A DNA stretch of 64,000 nucleotides, taken from NCBI GenBank assembly GCA_903904885.1, contig CAIVED010000012.1, positions 98,130 to 162,129 on the forward strand, given 5' to 3'. The DNA comes from an uncultured archaeon. GTDB lineage: Archaea; Nanobdellota; Nanobdellia; Woesearchaeales; CAIVOO01. The notes beneath the pieces were generated by a model. The model saw nothing but the letters and a program-made list of their open reading frames with translations, did no database searches and was not told the origin of the DNA. The position numbers and the translations under genes were made by a program. Numbering within the stretch: the stretch's first letter is position 1; each line of letters opens with the position of its first letter. Positions 17,974 through 26,900 of the stretch are shown piece after piece.

Positions 17974-18378
17974 TCATAAAACATCCTTCAGCTCATTTGT
18001 TGAATATACTTTTATTTTAGTCTGCTCTTTCAGTTTCTTGTCATTTGACCAAAGAGCACAGTTCATTTTCTGTGCCAATGCAAGATATTCCGCATCATTT
18101 TTATCAGGAGCAATTTCGTTTGCCTTATTCATGAATTCTTCAAACTCATTTCCTGGGACAAACAATATTCGCGAGGAGAGTATTGTAAAGAATAAACCGA
18201 ACTCAGCTTCAGATATCTCTGCTTTGGTCACTATTTCTGTCCTATGCTTCTCAACCTCCTCCAATAAAAATTCGGGAGCAAAAAGTTTAATCCCATCATT
18301 GAAGACCAGTTCAAAAGTTAGTCCGCTTGTAGAAATCAGCGCAGACATCAGAATATTTGCATCAATTATCAGGTCCAT
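17974..18378 (-). CDS. PIN-domain ribonuclease, VapC-like toxin
   Basis: 134 aa. LIIDANILMSALIS gives the first PIN acidic residue; DKNDAEYLALAQKM and LWSNDKKLKEQ give the later Asp residues of the metal site. As a VapC-type toxin it would cut RNA unless bound by its antitoxin. The gene for the partner lies 2 bases upstream on the same strand. Protein length and order (antitoxin first) are typical of VapBC pairs. Confidence 0.85.
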   Translation of the reverse strand: MDLIIDANILMSALISTSGLTFELVFNDGIKLFAPEFLLEEVEKHRTEIVTKAEISEAEFGLFFTILSSRILFVPGNEFEEFMNKANEIAPDKNDAEYLALAQKMNCALWSNDKKLKEQTKIKVYSTNELKDVL

Positions 18379-18380
18379 AT

Positions 18381-18605
18381 TTATGCCCCTGCATATCTCT
18401 CATGCAATGACTTATTTATCTTTCTGCCAAGTTCCAGCGCATCCTTCTCTGTTAATTTTGATTTGGATGCAATTTCCTTAAGAATTCTGATCTGGGAAAG
18501 TTTCTGCTTTATCGCTGCTCTCGCTACCTCGGACCAGTTTATCTCTTTGGTTTCATCCATCTCCTTCTTCAATTCCTCGGGCACTGACAAGGTTATGCTT
18601 ACCAT
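18381..18605 (-). CDS. VapB-like antitoxin with ribbon-helix-helix N-terminus
   Basis: 74 aa. SITLSVPEELKKEMD is a ribbon-helix-helix start, a common DNA-binding fold of antitoxins, followed by EINWSEVARAAIKQKL. The helical C-terminus would wrap the toxin. An AGGAGGT-like Shine-Dalgarno (18611-18617) sits 5 bases before the ATG, unlike the leaderless neighbours. Two 9-bp direct repeats lie just upstream and could be its binding site. Confidence 0.83.
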   Translation of the reverse strand: MVSITLSVPEELKKEMDETKEINWSEVARAAIKQKLSQIRILKEIASKSKLTEKDALELGRKINKSLHERYAGA

Positions 18606-18622
18606 TTTTGACCTCCTGTTTG

Positions 18623-18660
18623 TTACGTTTATTTATGTGTATTACGTTTAAATATTTAAA
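18623..18660 (-). promoter_or_regulatory. VapBC promoter with paired 9-bp direct repeats (possible operator)
   Basis: TTACGTTTA occurs at 18623-18631 and again at 18642-18650, with start points 19 bases apart, about two helical turns. The TTTAAATATT box (18651-18660, read on the minus strand) touches the upstream copy. The predicted transcription start falls in the downstream copy. Ribbon-helix-helix antitoxins commonly bind such repeats. Confidence 0.5.
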
Positions 18661-18668
18661 TGTTTCGG

Positions 18669-19397
18669 TCAGGCGGGCTTGGAGACTCCCCATAAAGAAT
18701 CCCACAAATCACCATATTGCCTTGCCAACTCTCCTGATTCTATCAGAACTGCAACCGGCTTGTCTGAAAGGGACATGATAATTATCTTATTCCTGAAAAT
18801 ATTCATCGCAGGAGGTATCTTTTGATTAACAAATCGAATATCTGAGGAGTTGTATCCTTTTAATTTTTTCTTTGCCAATTCATCGGCAATTCCCCTGACA
18901 ATAATTCCCTTCTCTTTCTTCAGCCGGTCCACCCTTTCAAAAAAATTAATAGCATCTTCAGAAAGCAAGGCATCATTTGCAGCAAAGAACCTGAATATTT
19001 CTCCTTTTTTATGGCCTTCAACAAGCTTCAATGTGGCAGCAAAAAGTCCCTTATATCCCTCATAAATTTCAGCATCAAGTATCTCTGTTTTGCTTTTTTC
19101 CTGCAGGACTTTAAGCTCTGGAAGTATTTCAAGATAATTGTTCTTTTTTGCGTCAAGGTAATCTTTGATAACTGAGGGATCAAGTGCCTGGTAATGTTTT
19201 ATTTTCCCTATCAAAACATAGGAAGCAAATCCTTTTTCTATGAGTGTGTTTAGGGCATTGTGCACAACAGAACTCTGAAGCCCAGTTATCTTTATTACCC
19301 TGCCGGATTTGGTCCTTCCTAGTTTCAAGAGGGTTACATATACCAATGCCTCTGCCTTTGAAAACCCTGTGCTTTCCAAAACCGCCAGTTTGTCCAT
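18669..19397 (-). CDS. TrmB-family transcriptional regulator
   Basis: 242 aa. The N-terminal winged helix begins ESTGFSKAEALVYVTLLKLG and continues SVVHNALNTLIEKGF, the TrmB pattern. A helical linker of about 25 residues follows, then a C-terminal sensor-like domain. It probably binds DNA as a dimer and responds to a small ligand, often a sugar in this family. No sugar transport or metabolism gene is adjacent, so the regulon is unknown. A perfect palindrome overlaps its own start region. Confidence 0.85.
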   Translation of the reverse strand: MDKLAVLESTGFSKAEALVYVTLLKLGRTKSGRVIKITGLQSSVVHNALNTLIEKGFASYVLIGKIKHYQALDPSVIKDYLDAKKNNYLEILPELKVLQEKSKTEILDAEIYEGYKGLFAATLKLVEGHKKGEIFRFFAANDALLSEDAINFFERVDRLKKEKGIIVRGIADELAKKKLKGYNSSDIRFVNQKIPPAMNIFRNKIIIMSLSDKPVAVLIESGELARQYGDLWDSLWGVSKPA

Positions 19398-19430
19398 TTA
19401 CTCACCAAAAAAGGTGAGTAAGTATTTAAA
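19398..19430 (-). promoter_or_regulatory. Palindromic operator and TATA box of the TrmB-like gene
   Basis: The arms TTACTCACC (19398-19406) and GGTGAGTAA (19413-19421) are perfectly complementary around an AAAAAA spacer. The inner edge touches the ATG at 19397. TATTTAAA (19423-19430) lies just upstream of the palindrome, so a protein bound here would sit on the transcription start. This is consistent with self-repression. Confidence 0.6.
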
Positions 19431-19479
19431 TATTCCTATGTTGTTACTGGTTTATGATTAAAATCGGAGGAAAAGTAAA

Positions 19480-20067
19480 ATGAAAACAGCAACGAAAACA
19501 TTTGGCGTAGGCCTGATTGCGGCAGGATTAATGGCAGCAGGCGTATATCTTTTTGGTTTTTATGCTAATCCCAATACAGAATATGGAAAGAAGGTACAGG
19601 AAAAAGCAGAGGTGGAAACAAGAATAAAAATAGACCAAAATAGAACCAGAACCCTGCATAAATTGAATGATGACAAATTTAGAAAGATTAGTTTGCAAAT
19701 GTTTCCTGACATCGATACAAAACTGAGTGGGGCTGACCAGCAGGGTTGTGAAAAAGTTTATATTGATTTTGACGGGGATAAAAAAGTTGATTTATACTTT
19801 GAAACCTTAGTGGGTTCTTACGGACCAAGTATTTCTTTCCGAAAGTATTTTATTGGGACTTTAGGAAGAAACGGATCAGAAGGTAAAAACGCATCGCTTT
19901 TAAATTATCCTTATAATATTACACCTGTACCCTCTCCGGAGAGAACTATGACTCCTGATGAAGAAAAAAGGATAGATTTAGAATATAAGATCTTAACCGA
20001 ACTTCAATTTTCAGAGGAAAATTTTGGCAATGATGCATTAGATCTGTCCAAAATTCAAAATAAATAA
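19480..20067 (+). CDS. Membrane-anchored protein with an EF-hand-like loop, unknown
   Basis: 195 aa. A hydrophobic N-terminal segment (GVGLIAAGLMAAGVYLFGF) serves as anchor or signal. The outer domain contains YIDFDGDKKVDLYFE, a D-x-D-G-D-x3-D-x3-E spacing typical of a calcium-binding dockerin/EF-hand loop. The start is supported by CGGAGG 9 bases before the ATG. Function unknown. Confidence 0.7.
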   Translation: MKTATKTFGVGLIAAGLMAAGVYLFGFYANPNTEYGKKVQEKAEVETRIKIDQNRTRTLHKLNDDKFRKISLQMFPDIDTKLSGADQQGCEKVYIDFDGDKKVDLYFETLVGSYGPSISFRKYFIGTLGRNGSEGKNASLLNYPYNITPVPSPERTMTPDEEKRIDLEYKILTELQFSEENFGNDALDLSKIQNK

Positions 20068-20087
20068 ACGGCATAAAGAATTTATTT

Positions 20088-21479
20088 TTATTTCTTCTTA
20101 ACCTTCGTCCCCTCAGGCGTATCCTTCAACTCGTATCCAAGCGATTCTATTTTATTCCTTAATTCATCAGATTTCTTCCAATCTTTTGCCTTTCTTGCTT
20201 TTTCTCTTTCTTCAACCAGTTTCTTGGCCTCTCCAGTCAATTCAACATTCTCTTCCTTTGACTCGCTTAATCTTAAACCAAGAACTTTATCAAAATCATC
20301 AAGGACTGCAATCTTTTCAGCGCCATTGAGATTCTTATCATCAACAGCTTCCCAGACAACTGCGAGCGCCTGGGGCATGTTCAAATCATCGTTTACAGCA
20401 TCAGTGAACTTTTCTTTATAGCTCTTCAACTTCTTTTCGTCTGCTTTTCCGGTTTCTTTCCTGAACTCAATATATTTCTCCCTCAGCCTCCTGAGCGAAT
20501 TTTTTGCTCCTTCCAAGGCATCAAGCGCAAATGTCAATTGCTTCCGGTAGTGGGCAGTCAAGCACATATATCTATAGTCCAAAGCATCAAATCCCTGGTC
20601 AGTTAAATTCTGGAGTGTTATGAAATTGCCAAGGGATTTTCCCATCCTCCCTGTTTCAAGGACAAGAAATTCCCCGTGAATCCAGTAATTAACCCACTTC
20701 TTCCCTGTGGCGCCTTCGCTCTGGGCAATTTCATTTGTGTGATGAATTGGTATATGGTCAATTCCCCCGCAGTGAATGTCAAAATGCTCTCCGAGATATT
20801 TCATTGACATTGCAGAGCATTCTATGTGCCAGCCGGGATAGCCTCTGCCCCAGGGGCTGTCCCACTGCATTTCCTGCTCACCGAATTTTGATTTTGTGAA
20901 CCAAAGAACAAAATCATAGGGATTTTTCTTATTGGCATCAACATCAATACGTGCGCCTGCCTTCAGGTCATCCTGCTTCAAAAGCGCAAGCTTTCCATAA
21001 TCTTTGAACTTGCTTATGTCATAGTAAACATTTCCTCCTGCCGCGTATGTAATCCCCTTCTTCTCCAATCTCCGGATAAGTTCAATCATTTCTTTTATGT
21101 GCTGGGTTGCATTGCAGACTGTATCTGCCTTTATTATGTTCAATTTTTCCATGTCCCGGAAAAATGCATCTGTGTAGAATTTAGCAACATCCCATGCAGT
21201 TTTCCCTTCTCTCTGGGCTGCCAGTAGCATCTTGTCAACACCTGAATCAGCATCGCCTGTCAGATGGCCAACGTCTGTTATGTTCATTACATGCTTAACC
21301 TTAAAACCATTGTACAGAAAAATCCTTTTCAGAATGTCCTCAAATATGTAAGTCCTAAGATTACCTATGTGAGCGTAGTTGTAAACAGTAGGCCCGCAGG
21401 TGTAAATCCCAACTTCCCCGACCTTGATTGGCTTGAACTCCTCTTTTTTCCTTCCAAGCGTGTTGAACAGCTTCAGCAT
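20088..21479 (-). CDS. cysS: Cysteinyl-tRNA synthetase
   Basis: A 463-aa class I synthetase attaching Cys to tRNA. CGPTVYNYAHIGNLRTY carries the zinc-ligand Cys and the HIGN form of the HIGH motif. WHIECSAM and GGIDHIPIHHTNEIA supply other zinc and substrate residues. GRMGKSLGNF stands in place of KMSKS, with the second Lys kept. Length is typical. It is convergent with the EF-hand-like gene. Confidence 0.95.
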   Translation of the reverse strand: MLKLFNTLGRKKEEFKPIKVGEVGIYTCGPTVYNYAHIGNLRTYIFEDILKRIFLYNGFKVKHVMNITDVGHLTGDADSGVDKMLLAAQREGKTAWDVAKFYTDAFFRDMEKLNIIKADTVCNATQHIKEMIELIRRLEKKGITYAAGGNVYYDISKFKDYGKLALLKQDDLKAGARIDVDANKKNPYDFVLWFTKSKFGEQEMQWDSPWGRGYPGWHIECSAMSMKYLGEHFDIHCGGIDHIPIHHTNEIAQSEGATGKKWVNYWIHGEFLVLETGRMGKSLGNFITLQNLTDQGFDALDYRYMCLTAHYRKQLTFALDALEGAKNSLRRLREKYIEFRKETGKADEKKLKSYKEKFTDAVNDDLNMPQALAVVWEAVDDKNLNGAEKIAVLDDFDKVLGLRLSESKEENVELTGEAKKLVEEREKARKAKDWKKSDELRNKIESLGYELKDTPEGTKVKKK

Positions 21480-21509
21480 GGGGTAAAATCAGTTATTTGG
21501 TTTAAATAA

Positions 21510-22298
21510 TTAACGCAAATAGAACCAGTAAACAGCCAGCGCAGCCACAAACAGGGCATTTATTATCAGGCCGATTTTCAGCTTGTGCTTTTCCTCCCGG
21601 TTGAAAAGGAAAACCAGCAATGAAACCGCAATATACCCCCCAAGATGGGCAAAATGGCCTATGTTGTCATTTGTTGGCACAAGAATCCCGGTCACGTCTG
21701 CAATTATTGCCAGCCACCCAACCACCAGTATCGGCACAGGAAGCCCTGCAATCAGGTAGGTTGAGTAAAAAGGGTGCATAAGTATTGAAACAGAAATCAG
21801 CCCGGCAATCGCCCCCGAGGCCCCGATTCCTCCCTGGCCAAAAAACCCTGCAACAAGCGTTGAGACTATCGCAGAGCCAAAATATATTAGCAGCATTTTC
21901 CATCCAAAATCCTTCTCAACAATCCTGCCGAATATGTAGAGAAAAATCATGTTGCCAACCAGATGGGCAACAGAGGCATGCAGAAACCAGGATGAAACTA
22001 TCGGGACATAGTTCAGCTTCAGAATATCCGAAGGCTGGAAGGCCAGCGCAGCAATCTGCTTTTCAGTCAGGTAAAACACTTCGTAAAGGAAAACTGCAAC
22101 ATTCGCAAGAATAAGCATTATGGTCAGTTTCGGCTCAAAAAGAAAAACAAAAATCTCCCTGAAAGGCCTTCCCAGCTCTGACCATGTCCTGCTTCCGAAA
22201 ATTATCTGAACAAGAAGTATGGGCAGCTTTAGAAGAAAAAAAATCTGCCTCCAGACAAAATGGGATTCGGATTCTATTTCTGCCATTTTTACTATCAT
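21510..22298 (-). CDS. Rhomboid-family intramembrane serine protease
   Basis: About 262 aa with six or more TM helices. HASVAHLVGNMIFLYIFG holds the H-x3-N motif of helix 2, GGIGASGAIAGL holds the catalytic Ser, and IGHFAHLGGYIA holds the His. It would cleave TM substrates. The ATG at 22286 is an alternative start, favoured if the TTAAATTAATA near 22316 is the TATA box. Function beyond the protease fold is unknown. Confidence 0.87.
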   Translation of the reverse strand: MIVKMAEIESESHFVWRQIFFLLKLPILLVQIIFGSRTWSELGRPFREIFVFLFEPKLTIMLILANVAVFLYEVFYLTEKQIAALAFQPSDILKLNYVPIVSSWFLHASVAHLVGNMIFLYIFGRIVEKDFGWKMLLIYFGSAIVSTLVAGFFGQGGIGASGAIAGLISVSILMHPFYSTYLIAGLPVPILVVGWLAIIADVTGILVPTNDNIGHFAHLGGYIAVSLLVFLFNREEKHKLKIGLIINALFVAALAVYWFYLR

Positions 22299-22365
22299 AT
22301 ATAACTTGATTTATTAATTTAACGGTGAAAGATAATTTTATAAATAAATGCCCCATATAACCCGC

Positions 22366-23307
22366 ATGAATAAAAATATATTTCTAATTGCGATTTTGCT
22401 GGCAGTCATCCTGATAGTAAATGGATGTGCCCAAAACCAAAATATTGCTGTTGCTTCAAGATACAGCAAAATCCCTGCAGATGCAGTAAAAATAACTCCT
22501 CAAACTGATGTCTCCCCTCCAAAATCCTATTCAGCTGACTACAAAGACCCTGTTCCTGTAAGCGGCAAGGTAAATTCCGCAGGGGCAGAGGATTCCGCAT
22601 TCATAATGCCTGACGGCAATACATTGTATTTCTTCTTCACACCAGATGTCCGCATTCCTGCTGAAAAACAGCTTATTGACCGCGTTACTGGAATCTATGT
22701 TTCAAAAAAACAAAACGGGGAATGGGGCGAACCAGACAGGATTGTTTTGCAGAATAATGGAAAACTTGCGCTGGATGGCTGTGAATTTGTCACAGGCAAT
22801 ACTATGCTGTTCTGCTCTGCTAGAGAAGGATACATAGGCATTCACTGGTTTACTGCTGAATTCAAGGACGGAAAATGGAAAAACTGGAAAAATGCGGATT
22901 TTAATCCTGATTACAAGGTTGGAGAGCTTCACATAACAAGCGACGGAAATGAATTGTACTTCCACTCTGACAGGCCCGGCGGGAAGGGCGGGCTGGACAT
23001 CTGGGTTTCTAAAAAAGCAGATGGCAAATGGGCAGAGCCGGAGAATGTTGCTGCGGTTAATACTGAAAGGGACGAGGGCTGGCCTTTTGTTACTGAAAAC
23101 GGGAATGAATTATGGATTTACAAAGATTATGGGCTTTGGAGGTCAAAAAAGGTTGATGGCCAGTGGCAGGCACCGGAATTAATTATTTCCCATCTTGCAG
23201 GGGAGCCCTCTGTTGACAACACAGGAAATGTCTACTTCACGCATCATTTTTACAAGGACAGTAAAATGATTGAAGCAGATATTTACGTTGCTGAAAAGAA
23301 GAGCTAA
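22366..23307 (+). CDS. TolB/PD40-like beta-propeller lipoprotein
   Basis: 313 aa. A signal segment ending VNGCAQN gives a lipobox-like Cys near residue 20. The rest holds repeated propeller blades with the PD40 pattern (MPDGNTLYFFFTPD, HITSDGNELYFHSDRPGGKGGLDIWVS, VTENGNELWIYKDYG, VDNTGNVYFTHHF). Probably an outer-face binding protein. The start at 22366 is set by TTTTATAAATAA about 25 bases upstream. Confidence 0.85.
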   Translation: MNKNIFLIAILLAVILIVNGCAQNQNIAVASRYSKIPADAVKITPQTDVSPPKSYSADYKDPVPVSGKVNSAGAEDSAFIMPDGNTLYFFFTPDVRIPAEKQLIDRVTGIYVSKKQNGEWGEPDRIVLQNNGKLALDGCEFVTGNTMLFCSAREGYIGIHWFTAEFKDGKWKNWKNADFNPDYKVGELHITSDGNELYFHSDRPGGKGGLDIWVSKKADGKWAEPENVAAVNTERDEGWPFVTENGNELWIYKDYGLWRSKKVDGQWQAPELIISHLAGEPSVDNTGNVYFTHHFYKDSKMIEADIYVAEKKS

Positions 23308-23349
23308 TTTCTCAATAACCTTTTTAAACTCAAATAATAAAATCATTCC

Positions 23350-24570
23350 ATGGACCTTGAAAAGATAAAGCAGAAAATCCGGCCTGATGAAAAGCTGGCC
23401 TGGAGAAGCGCGGGAAGGTTTCTCAACGCAGTCAATGCGCTTATAAAGAAAAACAAAATAAAGGCAACTGCGATTATCGGAGGGTCGCTTGCAAAGGGAA
23501 CTTTTCTGAAAGGGGACCATGATGTTGATATTTTTGTGAAATTCCAAAAGGGATATGAAACAGGCAAATTGTCGGACATTCTTGAAAAGATTTTAGCTCC
23601 ATTGAAGCCTGAAAGGGTCCATGGCTCGAGGGATTATTTCATCAAAATGGACAGGAAAATGAAATATGAGCTTGTCCCTGTCTATGACATTGAGCATGCC
23701 TCTGAAATTGTGAACCTAACAGACGCTTCCCCTCTTCATTTCAGGTGGCTAAGGAAGCAGGAAGAGAAAAACCCGAAATTAAATGATGAGATAAGGCTGG
23801 CAAAGGCATTCTGCAAATCTGCGGGGGTGTACGGAGCAGAATCTTATATCAGAGGATTTTCAGGCCATGTGCTGGACATATTGGTATTCAACTACGGCAG
23901 TTTCATGGGCTTGCTGAGGAATGCTGCCAAATGGAAAAAGCCCCAGGTGATTGACATATACAATGTTTACAAAGGCGAGGCGCTGCAGAGATTAAACGAA
24001 GCCAAGATAATCAGCCCCCTTGTCCTGATTGACCCGATCCAGCCGGAAAGGAATGCTGCCGCTGCCCTGGGCGATGATATGTTTGATAGGTTTATCGAAA
24101 GAGCCAAGGCATTCTTGAAAAAGCCCTCGGAGAAATTCTTTGAACGGGAAAAATTCTCATTGAAGAAGATAAAAAAGAAGAACACTATAATACTCGATGT
24201 TACCCCATTAAAAGGCAAAAAGGACATTGTCGGCTCGAAATTATTGCATTCTTTTGAAAGCATCGGAAAACAGCTTGAGATTAACGGATTTGAAATTTCC
24301 GGTTCCGGATGGCACTGGGACAAGAATGCATATTTCTGGTACAATATGAAGAAGATGAAAATAGCCAAAGAATATGTTCATGACGGCCCGCCTGTAAAGG
24401 CAAAATCCAATTTTGAGCAGTTCACGAAAAAATACAGGAAAACATTTGTGAAAAACGGCAGGGTTTACGCCAGAGTAAACCGCCAGTTCACAGACGCAAA
24501 GAAAATGGTCTCTGCAATTCTGAAGATTGATTTTGTGAGGAAGAATTTTAAGAAAGCAGGAATAATTTAA
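23350..24570 (+). CDS. cca: CCA-adding enzyme, archaeal class I tRNA nucleotidyltransferase
   Basis: 406 aa. GGSLAKGTFLKGDHDVDIF carries the nucleotidyltransferase G-S...D-x-D site, followed by the tRNA-NT middle and C-terminal regions (HGSRDYF, RLAKAFCKSAGVYGAESY, GFSGHVLDIL, DPIQPERNAAAA). The enzyme builds or repairs the tRNA 3' CCA end. Length is close to other archaeal homologues. A TTTTTAAAC box 25-30 bases upstream supports the ATG. Confidence 0.93.
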   Translation: MDLEKIKQKIRPDEKLAWRSAGRFLNAVNALIKKNKIKATAIIGGSLAKGTFLKGDHDVDIFVKFQKGYETGKLSDILEKILAPLKPERVHGSRDYFIKMDRKMKYELVPVYDIEHASEIVNLTDASPLHFRWLRKQEEKNPKLNDEIRLAKAFCKSAGVYGAESYIRGFSGHVLDILVFNYGSFMGLLRNAAKWKKPQVIDIYNVYKGEALQRLNEAKIISPLVLIDPIQPERNAAAALGDDMFDRFIERAKAFLKKPSEKFFEREKFSLKKIKKKNTIILDVTPLKGKKDIVGSKLLHSFESIGKQLEINGFEISGSGWHWDKNAYFWYNMKKMKIAKEYVHDGPPVKAKSNFEQFTKKYRKTFVKNGRVYARVNRQFTDAKKMVSAILKIDFVRKNFKKAGII

Positions 24571-26900
24571 ACAAACTGCATTACTCCTGTTTTTTCATCA
24601 ACAAAGCAAATGTCGCTCGGATGCATTGGAGGGAATCCCCGTTTGAACAATTCCCTCGCTCTTTTTGCGTACTCAGGGTATTCGAGCATTATGTTTTCAT
24701 ACACCCTATGCGGAGCTCCGCCTTTCTGTCTGTAGAATGCACTTTCGTGGACCAGGCCATTTAAAGCCCGCCGTCCCTTCTCAAGCCTTGGGAGTGTATC
24801 ATCCTCATCAAAATTATAGGCATATCTTGCAAGGAGCATATAGAATTCACCCATGACCTGTACGAAGAAAGAGTCCGGGCTTCCCCCATTCCTTGTAAGT
24901 CTGTACTGTTCATAGAACTGGCTTTTTGCAGCAATTTTGTCTATGGCCTCCTCAATCGGAATTCTCTTAACAGGCTTCCCCTGGAATCTTTTCCTGAGAT
25001 TAGCTCTCATCGTTTTATAGTCACAAATACCGAATGAGCTGGAATAAAATGCCTCATTAAACACTTTCTCTGCTTCAACAATGCGCTCAATCCTCTTGCC
25101 CAATTTATCCCCAATGACAAAATCCATATTTTCTATAATCCCCTGGGCAGCCAGGCCAAGATTTTTAGACTGGCTTTCCTGCGAAAGAGTCAAAAGCGTT
25201 TCCCCAACTCCTTTTACATAGTCAACATAGCGGGAAAAATTTCTGGGAGTTTTTTTGTCAAGCACCTCTAAAAAATGCAACAGCTCTTCGCGGAAAATGT
25301 AATGTTCCGGATTAAAAATCCCTGCAAACCCCTCCCCGCTTGGAAAAATAGGGTAAAATATCCCCCCAATATTGTCCAGTCTCCCTATCTTGGTAACCGC
25401 GGATCGTGCAACAATCATGATTCCCTTGGAGTTCAGTTCCTCTTCAGTTAATCTTGACTGTGAATGGGGAATAAGCTCCTTATTTGCGCTAACACTAAAC
25501 ACCTTTCCAAATTGCTCATAGGATTCCCTTGCCAATTTTGACCACCGAAGATAGTCCTCGGCTATTGACTGCAAAGTTGATTTTGGGCTGACTGTTATTG
25601 CGTACAGGTTTGTTGGAATACCCAGTCTTAATGATTCAAGCACAAGTTCTCTTGCCCTTGCGGCATAAAGTTTCCCGTCGTTTGTTTTGTCGAGATATTC
25701 CGCTGTTTCCGGGTGAAGCGTTTCAACTCCTATTGACTGCCGGAAAAAATTATCTGCGAGGGCTTTCAGCAGCTCAATGTCCAATTGCCCCCTGTGATAT
25801 GCATCAACAACCCGGTGCTGCATTGACATTCCCATTCTTGCTGACAGCCCCTTTTCTTTCAGGATAGACAAAAGTTCAAGCGCCCATTCCCGTGACTGGG
25901 TAAAAGAATCGTCTCCAAAGTGAATATCCAGAGGCCGGCGTTTGGGGGTTTGATGCTCAAATTCAGTTATGGTTCGTTCAATTGTTTTTGCAACCGCTTC
26001 CGGGCTCGGAGTCCTTGGCTTTACATGGATGCTGCAGAAACCGCACCTTCCTGCGCATCCCCTCCTTGCATACATTCGTGTATCCTTCCACGAAACCCTT
26101 TTGCCTGTGCTGTACATCCTGTTCTGCATAATACCGGGAGTATATTGCGAATATGCTGTCCACCAGGGAAGGTTGACCAAATCATCAAGCTCTCCCTGAA
26201 TCGGAGTTGCATCATCCTCTGCCCCAAGCCTGTTTTCGCCTGCAAAATAAGATCTGCCTTTTGTGTCTTTCAGGAAAACATTTTTTATCGGGACTTTGAT
26301 TTCCTTCCCTTTGACTTTTCTCGCAAAAGAAGAGTGCATTATCCTGTTTGCTGCCCGGGTGCTGATGGGGCTTTTGTAAACTGTTTCAAACGGCAACCCA
26401 TTTGCCTGCCTGGGATAAAATTCATAATATTCAGCAGCAGGCACCGCAAGATTCTGCTTACTGGTTGAATGAAGATTCATCAAAAACAACGGGAATGTAT
26501 ACTCTGCCTCCCCTTCAAAAACAGCGTCAATGGCAGGATGCTGGACCAAAACCTCCCCGATTCCTGCGGCAACATAGCCGCCGACTGCTACAACGAAGTT
26601 TGGGTTTATTTTTTTAACAGCAGGGGCAATGTGATAAACCCTTTCAAAATCAAGTTCCGAGGCAGATATGCCAACAACATCATATTTTTCCCGCTGTAGC
26701 GCCTCGAGAAGGTCATGCTGGAGAATAAAATAATCAACTTTGTGGCCCAGCTTCTCAAGCCAGGCAATGAAATGCAGTGTTCCCGGAGAAATCTCCTCGA
26801 ACCTCTCCCCCCCTCCAGCACCCTCCATCATCTGGTAAAACGCAATCTTCTTTGCATTTTTCCCTGCCGCAAGTCCGGATACTCCGGATGATTTAATCAT
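24567..26900 (-). CDS. B12-binding-type radical SAM protein of unknown function
   Basis: 777 aa from the ATG at 26900. Residues about 15-140 look like the cobalamin-binding fold that precedes many radical SAM domains (GHKVDYFILQHD, DVVGISASELDFE, VVAVGGYVAAG), but the canonical D-x-H-x2-G motif is absent. The radical SAM cluster is RRGCAGRCGFCSIH (C282, C286, C289). SIGVETLHPETAEYLDK and LGIPTNLYAITVSPKST follow. The last 150 residues are helical and unlike known domains. It overlaps the upstream partner gene by 8 bases. Chemistry could be methylation, methylthiolation or ring rearrangement; I cannot tell which. Confidence 0.8.
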   Translation of the reverse strand: MIKSSGVSGLAAGKNAKKIAFYQMMEGAGGGERFEEISPGTLHFIAWLEKLGHKVDYFILQHDLLEALQREKYDVVGISASELDFERVYHIAPAVKKINPNFVVAVGGYVAAGIGEVLVQHPAIDAVFEGEAEYTFPLFLMNLHSTSKQNLAVPAAEYYEFYPRQANGLPFETVYKSPISTRAANRIMHSSFARKVKGKEIKVPIKNVFLKDTKGRSYFAGENRLGAEDDATPIQGELDDLVNLPWWTAYSQYTPGIMQNRMYSTGKRVSWKDTRMYARRGCAGRCGFCSIHVKPRTPSPEAVAKTIERTITEFEHQTPKRRPLDIHFGDDSFTQSREWALELLSILKEKGLSARMGMSMQHRVVDAYHRGQLDIELLKALADNFFRQSIGVETLHPETAEYLDKTNDGKLYAARARELVLESLRLGIPTNLYAITVSPKSTLQSIAEDYLRWSKLARESYEQFGKVFSVSANKELIPHSQSRLTEEELNSKGIMIVARSAVTKIGRLDNIGGIFYPIFPSGEGFAGIFNPEHYIFREELLHFLEVLDKKTPRNFSRYVDYVKGVGETLLTLSQESQSKNLGLAAQGIIENMDFVIGDKLGKRIERIVEAEKVFNEAFYSSSFGICDYKTMRANLRKRFQGKPVKRIPIEEAIDKIAAKSQFYEQYRLTRNGGSPDSFFVQVMGEFYMLLARYAYNFDEDDTLPRLEKGRRALNGLVHESAFYRQKGGAPHRVYENIMLEYPEYAKRARELFKRGFPPMHPSDICFVDEKTGVMQFV

